Shown: positions 9,211 to 18,600 of the stretch, one piece after another
Position numbering within the stretch: the stretch's first letter is position 1
How the letters are laid out: each line of letters opens with the position of its first letter
From: CAJBNH01 sp964447285
GTDB taxonomy: Bacteria > Myxococcota_A > UBA9042
Reading direction: 5' to 3'
NCBI GenBank assembly: GCA_964447285.1
Contig: CAYURO010000023.1
Span: forward strand, 11,764-75,763
Length of the DNA stretch: 64,000 nucleotides
Notes under the pieces: generated by a model
Told to the model about the DNA's origin: nothing
The model's input: the letters and a program-made list of their open reading frames with translations, nothing else
Databases searched by the model: none
Program-made: the position numbers and the translations under genes

Positions 9211-10661
9211 CCTCCCGTTCCACAGCGATTCCCGACCCGCCGTCGGTTTCCCGCGAGACCGTGTTGGAGCCCGACGGCCGCCCCGCGTGGGCGCAGCTCG
9301 AGCTGTTCCGCGGCATGTCGGACTCCGCAATTGAAGAGCTGCGGTCGGCGATGCAGCCCGCGTACTTTCAGGCAGGCGAAGTGATCTTGCGCCAGGGCGA
9401 TGAAGGCTCGGACATGTACTTGCTGGACCAGGGGACTGTGCGGGTCCACGTGCGTGCGAGTCACAAGGACACCGCGTTCGAGCGCGTGCTGTACCCTCCC
9501 GCGATGTTTGGCGAGATGGCGCTGGTGACCAACGCGCCGCGCACCGCGTCGGTCGTGGCGGAGGAGACGTCGCGGTGCCTCAAGGTGTCGGCCGCGTCGT
9601 TTCGCTTGCTGGCCGCAAGGTTGCCAGAGGTCACGGCCTTCCTGACCGGAGCGGTGGGAGAGCGCCTGATCGAGGCCGACACCATCCAGCACGTCGGCAA
9701 GTATCAGGTCGTCGGGCGGCTGGGCGCCGGAGCGGTCGCCACCGTGTTCGAGGCGATGCACCCCGAGCTGCAGCGCACGGTTGCACTGAAGATGCTGTCG
9801 CACGCGCTGGTGCATCACCCCGGTTTTGCGGACCAGTTCAAGGACGAAGCCAAGCTGATCGCCAAGCTGGACCACGAGCACATCGTGCGGGTGATCGACA
9901 CCGAAAAGGCCTACGGCACCCACTTCATCGTGATGGAGAAGCTCAACGGCCTGACGCTGGACGATCTGATTCAGGACCGCACCCAGCTGACGTGGGGAGC
10001 AACGCGCCGTGTGTTGCGCGAGATCGCCGCGGCGCTGGCCTACTCGCACGGCCAGGGCCTGCTGCACCGGGACATCAAGCCTTCCAACGTGTTCCTGACC
10101 CGCGAGGACCGCCGCGTCAAGCTGCTGGACTTCGGGATCGCCGTGAACGCCGACGCCTCGACCCGTCAAAGCGGGGCGTTGCTGGGCACGCCCTACTACA
10201 TGTCGCCCGAGCAGATTCTGGGGCGGTCGCTGGACGGACGCTCTGACCTGTATTCGCTGGGAATTCTGGCCTACGAGCTGGTCACGCACGAGCTACCGTT
10301 CGACGCCGAGACGCTCGACGACCTGCTGCGCCTGCACCTGAACCAGCCCACGCCCAACCCACGCGACCGCGTTCCCGACGTCCCTGAGGATCTGGTCGAG
10401 TTCATCGCGAAAGCGACGGCCAAGCAGCCGGCGGACCGGTTCGCGTCCTGCGCCGACGCCATGACGTTCCTGCAGCTGGCGACAGAGCTGCCGACCGTGC
10501 AGCGCATGGAGCTGACGACGCTGGCGATCTCCTACCACCCCGCCAAGCGCGACAAGGTCATCCGGGCGCTGCGGCAGCTGGAGGACGCTCTGGAGTCCGA
10601 GGTCGGCGTGTCGGTGCTGTCGGCGCATCGGCGGTCGGGCGAGGGGAAGGGCGGGGAATAG
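9207..10661 (+). CDS. Cyclic-nucleotide-binding domain fused to Ser/Thr protein kinase
   Basis: A protein of 484 aa. Residues about 31-145 form a CNMP-binding/CRP-like domain (GEVILRQGDEGSDMYLLDQG and FGEMALVTNAPRTASV, the phosphate-binding cassette region). Residues about 165-425 form a Hanks-type kinase: glycine loop GRLGAGAVATVFEA, ATP-binding Lys195 in VALKML, catalytic HRDIKPSN (Asp289), and DFG at 308-310. APE-like MSPEQ follows. There is no transmembrane segment, so the kinase is cytosolic. Architecture suggests regulation by a cyclic nucleotide in cis, like eukaryotic PKG but with the two domains on one chain. It overlaps the upstream permease gene by 4 bp, so the permease may be a target. 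Confidence 0.9.
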   Translation: MTSRSTAIPDPPSVSRETVLEPDGRPAWAQLELFRGMSDSAIEELRSAMQPAYFQAGEVILRQGDEGSDMYLLDQGTVRVHVRASHKDTAFERVLYPPAMFGEMALVTNAPRTASVVAEETSRCLKVSAASFRLLAARLPEVTAFLTGAVGERLIEADTIQHVGKYQVVGRLGAGAVATVFEAMHPELQRTVALKMLSHALVHHPGFADQFKDEAKLIAKLDHEHIVRVIDTEKAYGTHFIVMEKLNGLTLDDLIQDRTQLTWGATRRVLREIAAALAYSHGQGLLHRDIKPSNVFLTREDRRVKLLDFGIAVNADASTRQSGALLGTPYYMSPEQILGRSLDGRSDLYSLGILAYELVTHELPFDAETLDDLLRLHLNQPTPNPRDRVPDVPEDLVEFIAKATAKQPADRFASCADAMTFLQLATELPTVQRMELTTLAISYHPAKRDKVIRALRQLEDALESEVGVSVLSAHRRSGEGKGGE

Positions 10662-10771
10662 ACTGGGCGGGCGCGATCCGATGTCCATCTTTCCCCGCGT
10701 CGTCTCGAATGTGACCCAAGATTACGGGGCAGTCGAGGTTGCGCAGGGTGACCGCAGCTCACCTGACCAGC

Positions 10772-10800
10772 TTGACATGCGCAGACAGTTGCCGTCTGCT
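10772..10800 (+). promoter_or_regulatory. Candidate sigma-70 promoter for the Bor-like lipoprotein pair
   Basis: A perfect -35 hexamer TTGACA (10772-10777), a 17-bp spacer and a weak -10 TCTGCT (10795-10800) lie 65 bp before the ATG at 10865. Downstream, an inverted repeat GTCGGA-N8-TCCGAC (10817-10836) sits in the predicted leader and could be an operator or a small hairpin. Confidence 0.4.
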
Positions 10801-10864
10801 CGACACCGTCCTTTTGGTCGGACCAGTCCGTCCGACACTGCCGTTAACTAAATCGGAGGTTTCC

Positions 10865-11269
10865 ATGGCGTTGGCCCGTCCTGCCGCCCTGATCGCTGTA
10901 CTGTTGCTGTCCGCGTGTAATCACGCGTATTTCGTAACAGATTCAGCGCCCGGCGAGACTTTTGTCGAGAACAATCCCTTCTTCCTTTGGGGTTTGGTGG
11001 GTGAGAACACGGTTGATACCCGCCAGATGTGCCCTCACGGCGTCGCGGAGGTCCACACCTACGAGACCGTTATCGATGGACTCGCGTCGGGGTTCACACT
11101 CGGGCTGTACTCGCCGCGCACCATCGAGATCACCTGTGCCGCAAAGCGGTCCAGCGAGGTTCGCCGAGTGTTGCTGACAGTGGATGCAGCAGGGCAACCC
11201 TTGGCTATGGCAACGGAAACGGGCGATGGACACACCACGGTGCGTCAGGTCACGGAGGTGACGCGATGA
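10865..11269 (+). CDS. Bor/Iss-family lipoprotein (first of a tandem pair)
   Basis: A protein of 134 aa. CGGAGG at 10854-10859 precedes the ATG. A lipoprotein signal ends at lipobox LLSAC (Cys18). The body follows the order of phage lambda Bor: a hydrophobic FFLWGLVG element, then TVDTRQMCPHGVAEVHTYET, then GLASGFTLGLYSPRTIEITC. Bor and Iss are outer-membrane lipoproteins linked to serum survival in enterobacteria, but in free-living bacteria the role is unknown. The gene overlaps the second Bor-like gene by 4 bp (ATGA). The identification rests on motif order and spacing. Confidence 0.75.
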   Translation: MALARPAALIAVLLLSACNHAYFVTDSAPGETFVENNPFFLWGLVGENTVDTRQMCPHGVAEVHTYETVIDGLASGFTLGLYSPRTIEITCAAKRSSEVRRVLLTVDAAGQPLAMATETGDGHTTVRQVTEVTR

Positions 11270-11652
11270 AGAGGCTGACACTTCTCCTTGTCTTGGCTCT
11301 GGCGTTCTCCCTCTCCGGCTGCTTCAAGACTCACATCATCACGGACGACCAGCACGGCGTACCCTCGCGTGCCGTGCATGACACGTGGCACCACGCCGCC
11401 GTGTTGGGTCTGCTCGATGTGTCGGGTCCTCGCGAACTGAACCAGATCTGCCCCAACGGCTGGGTCGGCATCGATGTCCAAACGTCGTTCATCAATTCGC
11501 TTGCGACCAACATCGTCAACAGCGCCCTGTTCGGCTTCCGGCTGTGGGGGGCGCAGACGGTCACGGTGCGTTGCAAGGGCGGTCAGGCGTTCAACGCCGC
11601 GATCGACCCAGACGGACACGTCCTGGCCGTTGCGGACGCCACCGCGCCCTAG
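11266..11652 (+). CDS. Bor-family-like lipoprotein (second of the tandem pair)
   Basis: A protein of 128 aa with a lipoprotein signal ending LSGC (Cys19). It keeps the layout of its upstream neighbour: a histidine-bearing segment (THIITDDQHG, DTWHHAAVLGLLDVS), then LNQICPNGWVGIDVQTSF, then NIVNSALFGFRLWGAQTVTVRC. The two are therefore probably diverged tandem duplicates. Translation is coupled to the first gene through ATGA. Function unknown. The histidine cluster could bind metal, which is a guess. Confidence 0.65.
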   Translation: MKRLTLLLVLALAFSLSGCFKTHIITDDQHGVPSRAVHDTWHHAAVLGLLDVSGPRELNQICPNGWVGIDVQTSFINSLATNIVNSALFGFRLWGAQTVTVRCKGGQAFNAAIDPDGHVLAVADATAP

Positions 11653-11840
11653 CAGTCGTCGTTGGTCCGCGGCGCAACGAGACCCGACGCTATCTCGTGC
11701 CCCGGCAGACCCTGGGAAGCGTGGTACAGCGGAGGGCAGGCGCACAAGGGCCCGCCCTCCGCCCACCTCCACAGCGAATTTCCACCGCCCTCGCCAACCC
11801 ACTGTACTTTCTGAAGATTACCCGTCACTCGCGCCTGCTC

Positions 11841-11868
11841 TTGACATTTGTCAAGCCGCTGCTAGATC
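11841..11868 (+). promoter_or_regulatory. Candidate promoter for the excisionase-like gene
   Basis: TTGACA (11841-11846), a 16-bp spacer and TAGATC (11863-11868) lie 38 bp upstream of the ATG at 11907. The -35 is perfect, the -10 matches at three of six positions. Confidence 0.4.
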
Positions 11869-11906
11869 CCCAGCCACGCTCCCTACTTTGGGGCAAGCCG
11901 GCACGA

Positions 11907-12503
11907 ATGCGCCGGGTTGGAGCACAGGTGGACCTCGCCCGACTCGACTTGCTTGACAGTTATCGACTGCTGTCTGGCGTCGCGGTCGACTTGCGCGAGG
12001 CTTCCCCCGCCGCCCGCATGTACCTGCTGGATCTGGCCCTTCGTCTGGCGCAAGGGCAGGGCTACGCGGAGCTGTTGAGCCGCGTGCTGCGCCCCGACCT
12101 GCCCATCTACGACGGCATGAGTCCGTTGGCCCCCGGTGCGCACGAGCTGCCTGCCGTCCGTGCCGCCCGCGATCTGGTCTACCGCGCGGGCGTGGCCGAG
12201 GGGGTCATCGAGCCAGGCCCCGCCGAGTCCCAAGCGATTGCGCTGCCGCCTGGTCTTCGCGCGGGCTTGGGGACCGGTTCCGTCAAGGGGGCCCCGGGCG
12301 CGGGCCTGACCACCGAGCCGATCGTGACCGTGGGCGAGGCGATGGACATCCTGGACATCACCCGGCAAGCCGTGATCAACGCCGTCCATGTCGGTCGCGT
12401 GCGGGGCGAGCAGCACGGCAAGCTTTGGGTGTTGTCCCGCGAGGACGTGCTGCGCTATCGCATGGCCCGCGACGATCGCCGCGCGGGGCGTCGCCCCAGC
12501 TGA
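11907..12503 (+). CDS. Excisionase-like (MerR-type helix-turn-helix) DNA-binding protein
   Basis: A protein of 198 aa; start taken at MRRVGAQVDLARLDLL, since upstream sequence in frame is intergenic in character. The last ~60 residues form an excisionase/MerR-like winged helix: VTVGEAMDILDITRQAVINA, then VHVGRVRGEQHGKLWVLSRE and DVLRYR. This is the usual 'gene-X, recognition helix, wing, Arg-rich tail' order. The N-terminal ~130 residues are helical and not recognised. No integrase or attachment site is visible near it, so a role in recombination is not supported; a transcription factor is as likely. Confidence 0.7.
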   Translation: MRRVGAQVDLARLDLLDSYRLLSGVAVDLREASPAARMYLLDLALRLAQGQGYAELLSRVLRPDLPIYDGMSPLAPGAHELPAVRAARDLVYRAGVAEGVIEPGPAESQAIALPPGLRAGLGTGSVKGAPGAGLTTEPIVTVGEAMDILDITRQAVINAVHVGRVRGEQHGKLWVLSREDVLRYRMARDDRRAGRRPS

Positions 12504-12507
12504 TTCC

Positions 12508-12534
12508 TTCGCCAGTATCACCAATCATTACAAT
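12508..12534 (+). promoter_or_regulatory. Candidate -10 element for the giant Cys-rich protein gene
   Basis: TACAAT at 12529-12534 matches the -10 consensus at five of six positions and lies about 130 bp before the ATG at 12666. The -35 region is poor (TTCGCC at 12508-12513 with a 15-bp spacer), so an activator may be needed. The long leader holds a run of nine Cs near 12600. Confidence 0.35.
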
Positions 12535-12665
12535 AGACTGAAGCAGGTCATCCACTCAGCGCCGCGGGTATGCGCAGGTTTGCGGACCGTTTGTGTTCCC
12601 CCCCCCGGATCGCATACAGTCTTGGCGACTTGTGCCGGCTTGGCCGGACGCGGAAAGGGGGCAGC

Positions 12666-15600
12666 ATGGCGGCGCGGCAACGGTTCGCTCAGTTCCTTGC
12701 AGCCCGGCGCGGGATCCTTCTGATTTCGTTGCTGATCTTTACCGCCTCCGCGCAGGGTTGCAAGGGCTCGGCGATCGGCACCTCGTCCGAGCCGCTGGGC
12801 GACCCCGTGCTCACCTTCCCCGACGCGGGCATGGACGGCGACGCGACCTCGCCCACCTGCCAGACCGACCTCGACTGCGCCCCCTTGGCCAAGTCGCCGT
12901 GTACGTTGGCGATCTGCGAGCCCACCAGCCGGCGCTGCGTCACCGTTCCGCGGCCCGAGTTTGCCGCCTGCACCTCGACCGACCTCTGCGTGGCCGAGGC
13001 CGCCTGCGTCGGCGGCGCCTGCCAGCCCCTGACGCCGCGCACCTGCGACGACGGCAACCCCTGCACGATCGACGCCTGCGACCCCGCCACGGGCTGCACG
13101 GCGCTGCCCGCCGACGCGACGGTCGCCTGCTCTGACGACAACCCCTGCACCTTGGGCGATCACTGCCAGGCCGGCTCGTGCACCTCGGTGCTCAACACCT
13201 GCGCTTGCGACCTGGCCAGCGACTGCACGGCCACCATCGCCGATCCCTGCGCCGCGCCCATGCAGTGCTCGGGCGGGTTCTGCGTGCCGCTGCCCGACGC
13301 CGCCACCTCCTGCGACGACAAGAATCCTTGCACCATCGACACTTGCGACTCCCAAGTCGGCGGCTGCGTGCACGCCGAGCGACCGGACGGTCTCGCGTGC
13401 GACGACGGCAGCATCTGCACCCAGGGCGACGTCTGCCTGTCGGGGTCGTGCGTGTCGGCGGGCAAGCTCCCTTGCTCCGACGCCCCCGGCGCGTGCCCCA
13501 CCACCTGTGACCCCGCCGTGGGCTGCACCGCCGACGCCACCCCGACGACCGGCCCCTGCGATGACGGCGACGAGACCACGGTCGGCGACCAGTGCCTGCA
13601 AGGCGCTTGCGTGGGCCAGCCGACCGGCAAGTGCTTGACGGATGCCGACTGCCCGCCCGCCGCCGACTGTTTGGGCAAGCCCGTGTGCCGCCTGGGTCTT
13701 TGCATGGTCGACACCGATCTGGCCGTCGGCTGCCCCGCCGACTCTACCCAGACCTGCATGCTGCCGGTGTGCACGGCCACCGGCTGCCAGAGCTATCCCG
13801 CCGCAAAGGGGGCGCCCTGCCAAGAGGGCTCGCATTGCACCCACGGCGACCAGTGCTCAGCAAGCGGCGCCTGTATGTCCGGCCCTGAGCTGAACTGCGA
13901 CGACGCCGACCCATGCACCTACGATGTCTGCGACGCGACGGTCGGCTGCAAGGCCACCCCGGCGGCGGGCGGAACCGCGTGCCAGGACGGCGACCCCTGC
14001 ACCACCGGCGACACCTGCGGCGATGGCAGCTGCGTGCCCGGACCCCACGTCTGCGACGACGGCGAGCCCTGCACCATCGACCTGTGCGACCCCGCAAAGA
14101 ACAACGCATGCACCCACTTGGACGCGGTCGAGGGCTCCGGCTGCGAGGACGGCAACCCCTGCACCGTTGGCGGCGCATGTCAGGCCGGCGTGTGCGTGGG
14201 CGGAATCAAGCTCGTGTGCGACGACGGCAGTCCTTGCACCAAGGACGCGTGCACCGATCAAGGTACCTGCAGCCACGAACCGATCGACGCCCCAGACGGA
14301 CAGGTCGCGTGCGACGACGGCGACTCCTGCACCTCGGCCGACAAGTGCACCGCGGGCAAGTGCCAGGGCGTGTCGGGTGTGTGCCAGTGCGGCAAGGACT
14401 CGGATTGTCAGGGTTTTGAGGATGCCAACCTGTGCAACGGCACCCTGCGCTGCATCAACCACGCCTGCGAGGTCGACCCCGGCACGCTGGTCCAGTGCCC
14501 CGCGCCCTCCAGCGCCTGTGCGGCCGTCCAGTGCCAGCCGTCCACCGGTCAGTGCTTCGAGGTCTCGATGCCCGGCGCCCCCTGCGACGACGGCGACATC
14601 TGCACGACCCAAGACACCTGCCTGTCCGGCGGCGTTTGCGTCGGCGGACCGCCTGTTTTGTGCACGGATGGTGACCTTTGCACCGTAGATTCCTGCGACC
14701 CGAGCAAGGGTTGCACGTTTGTCGTCGGGGTCGGTGTTTCGGCCCCCTGCGACGACGGCAACGCCTGCACGTTCGGCGACAAGTGCGGCGCCAACGGCTG
14801 CGAGTCCGGCATCAACGCGTGCCAGTGCCAGACCGACGGCGACTGCCAGGCCTTCGACGACGGCAACGTCTGCAACGGCGGACTGCTGTGCAAGCAGGGC
14901 CTTTGCGTGGCCGACGGCAAGGGCGTGACCTGCCCCGATCCCGGTGGCCCCTGCACTCCCACGGCGTGCGACCCCAAGACCGGCCAGTGCTTGTCCACCG
15001 CGCCGCTGGACGGCTCGGCGTGCGAGATCGCCGAGACCTGTGCGACCGGTGGCATCTGCAAGGGTGGCGCGTGCTTGGGTGCCCAGGTGGCCAGCTGTGA
15101 CGACCAGAACCCGTGTACCAAGGACTCCTGCACGCTCGACGGCTGCCAGCACGCCGTCCAGCAAGGCCTTGTGTGCAACGACGGCAACGCTTGCACCGCC
15201 AACGAGACGTGCGGCCCAACCGGCACCTGCGGCAGCGGCACCAACATCTGCAACTGCCAGCTGGACATCGACTGCCCCGACGACGGCAACAAGTGCAACG
15301 GCGTGTTCGAGTGCAAGGGCGCAGTTTGCCAGCCCAAGTCCGGCTCAGTCGTCCAGTGCGACGCGACTCAAGACAACGCGTGCAGCGTCAACACCTGCCA
15401 GCCCACCACCGGCAAGTGCGCGCCGATCGTGACGGCCGACGGCCAGAAGTGTGACGACGGCGACCAGTGCTCGCAGGGCGATGCGTGTCTGGCGGGCAAG
15501 TGCAAGGCGGGAGTCAGCCTGACCTGCGACGACCAGAACCCTTGCACCGACGACGGCTGCAACCCGGCGCAAGGCTGCTGGCATCAGGCGAACACCAAGG

Positions 15601-18600
15601 CGTGCGACGACGGTAACCTGTGCACCATCGGCGACGTGTGCGCCTCCGGCAACTGCAAATCAGGATTGGGTAGTTGCGACTGCCAGATCGATCAGGACTG
15701 CGTGGCCAAGGACGACGGCAACGCGTGCAACGGCGTGGTCAAGTGCCAGCAGGGCCAGTGCAAGCTCGACGCCAACACGATCGTCACCTGCGACGCTTCG
15801 CTGAACACCAACTGCAAGGTCAACGCCTGCACGCCGGCCAGCGGCAAGTGCGCGTTGACCAACGTGCCCGACCTGACGGCGTGCGACGACCAGAGCGCCT
15901 GCACCCAGACCGACCGGTGCGTGGCCGGCCAGTGCGTGGGCAACACGGTGGCTTGCGACGACGGCAACTCGTGTACTGCGGATTCCTGCGACGCCAAGCT
16001 GGGTTGCGTGTCCAAGCCGTCCGCCGGCACCTGCGACGATGGCGACGCCTGCACCAAGCCCGACACCTGTCTGGCCGGGGTGTGCAAGGCGGGACCCAAC
16101 ACCTGCGCCGTCTGCACCAAGGACGCCGACTGCCCCGACGACGGTAACCTTTGCAACGGCTTGCAGTATTGCGCAGCTTCCGGCGTCTGCGCGGCCAAGC
16201 CCGGCACTGTGGTCGTCTGCGGTGCCGGAAATTCCTGCAACGCCAACACCTGCCAGCCCAACACCGGCAAGTGCGTGCTGGTCCCCGTGTCGAACGGCTC
16301 GCCGTGTGACGACGCCACCGTGTGCAGCGCCACGTCTTCGTGCTTCGGCGGCGCGTGCGTGGGCGCCAACCTGGTCGATTGCAACGACCAGAACGCCTGC
16401 TCCGCCGACGCCTGCGACCCGGTCAAGGGCTGCACGCACACCGCGACCGGCGCCACCTGCGACGACGGCAACGCCTGCACCGTGGGCGACTTGTGTACGG
16501 CCGACCTGAAGTGCCTGCCCGGCGCCAACAAGTGCGCCTGCCAGATCGACAGCGACTGCAAGAACGACGCGGACTTGTGCAACGGCACCCTGATCTGCTC
16601 GGGCAACCAGTGCGTGGTCAAACCCGGGTCGGTCATCGCCTGCCCGCCCGGAACCCTTCCCTGCTTGGTCGGCGCGTGTACGCCCGCGACCGGCCAGTGT
16701 GGCCTGCAACTTCTGCCCGACGGCGCGGCGTGCGACGACGGCACGGCGTGTTCGACGGGAGAGAAGTGCAGCTCGGGCAAGTGCATCGGCTCGCAATTGG
16801 TGTGCGACGACAAGAACCCGTGCACCAAGGATTCCTGCGACGCCAAGCTGGGTTGCGTCACGGCTCCCGCGACCGGCGCCTGCGACGACGGCAACGCGTG
16901 CACGGTGGGCGACGCCTGCCAGAACGGCGCTTGCCAGCCCGGCGCCAACACCTGCCAGTGCCAGACCGCGGCCGACTGCGCGGCTTTCGAAGACGGAAAC
17001 GTGTGCAACGGCAAGCTGGCGTGCCAGGCCGGCAAGTGCGCCGTCGACCCCGCGACGGTGGTCGTGTGCGCCGACGACGGCTTGAGCTGCACGACCGCGA
17101 CGTGCAATCCCGCCAGCGGCCAGTGCAGCCAGACGCCGGCGACCAACGGCACCCCGTGCGGCGGCGCCGAGCTCTGCGGCGGCTCTGGCACCTGCCAGAC
17201 CGGCAAGTGCACTGGCACCAGCGGCTGCGCCGACGACGGCAACCCCTGCACCACCGCGATCTGCGACGGCAAGGGCACGTGCGGCACCCAACCCGCCGTC
17301 GCCACCTGCGAGGACGGCGACGCGTGCACCGTCGGCGACGCCTGCCAGGCCGGCAAGTGCGTCGCCGGGACCAACACGTGCGCCTGCAAGACCAACATCG
17401 ACTGCAAGGGTTATGACGACGGCAACCTGTGCAACGGCGTGTTCACGTGTCAGGTGGGGCAGTGCAAGCTCGACCCCAAGACCATCGTGACTTGCGTGCC
17501 GGGGGCCAACACCTGCATCACGCCCGTCTGCCTGGCCGCGACCGGCCAGTGCCAGGACCAGTCCGCGCCCAACGGCACGCCCTGCGACGACGGCAACGCT
17601 TGTACAACGTCCGGCCAGTGCGCCAGCGGCCAGTGTCTGGTGCAGAAGGTCACGTGCAACGACAGCAACGGCTGCACCACCGACTCGTGCGACACCGTGG
17701 TGGGCTGCAAGTACGCGAATGTGCCCCAGTTCCCGCCCACCACCTGTGACGACGGCGACCCGTGCACGATGATCAGCGCGTGCAACGCGGGCAAGTGTCA
17801 GGGCTTGCTGAATACCTGCTTCTGCGGCACCGACGCCGACTGCAAGGACGACGGCAACCTCTGCAACGGCATCTCGACGTGCCAGGGCGGCACCTGCAAG
17901 ACCAAGGCCGGCAGCGTGATCACCTGCAGCACGACCGGCGACACCGCCTGCTTGAAGAACCAGTGCGTGCCGGCGACCGGTGCCTGCGTCAAGGCGCCCA
18001 GCGCGGCCGGAACCGCTTGCGATGACGCCAACTTGTGCACCGGCGGCGACGTGTGTTCGTTGGGCAACTGCATCGGCGTGCCGTTCGACTGTGCCGACGC
18101 CGTCAACTGCACCGTCGACGCCTGCGTACCGGCCCAGGGCTGCATCCACACGCCCAACAACACCGCGTGCGCGGACGCGTCGGTCTGCACCGAGGACATT
18201 TGCGACGCGACCGCCGGCTGCATGTCGTCGGCCAAGCCTGGCCTGCCGTGCGACGACGCCGACGCGTGCACCGCAGGCGAGAAGTGCCTGGTGCTCAGTG
18301 GTGGGGTCCAGTGCGGCGCAGGGGCGACGGTCGACTGCAACGACTTGAACCCGTGCACGGCAGATTCTTGCCAGAAGACGACCGGTTGCGCCCATGCCCC
18401 GCAGGTTGGCGCAGTCTGCGACGACGGCAACGTCTGCACCAGCGGCGACGCCTGCGCGGCGACCGGCAAGTGCGAGGGAAAGGCCTCCACCTGCGACGAC
18501 AACAATGTTTGCACGACCGACGCTTGCTCGGCCGCCACAGGCTGCACGCATGTCGCCAATACGGCGGCCTGTGACGACGGCAACGTCTGCACCAAGGGCG

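Noticed and set aside
11907..12503. Integrative element at the excisionase-like gene
   Set aside because: No integrase, direct repeats flanking a tRNA, or other mobile-element genes are seen nearby. The tRNA-Leu at 21807 is 9 kb away and its 3' end is not repeated that I can see.
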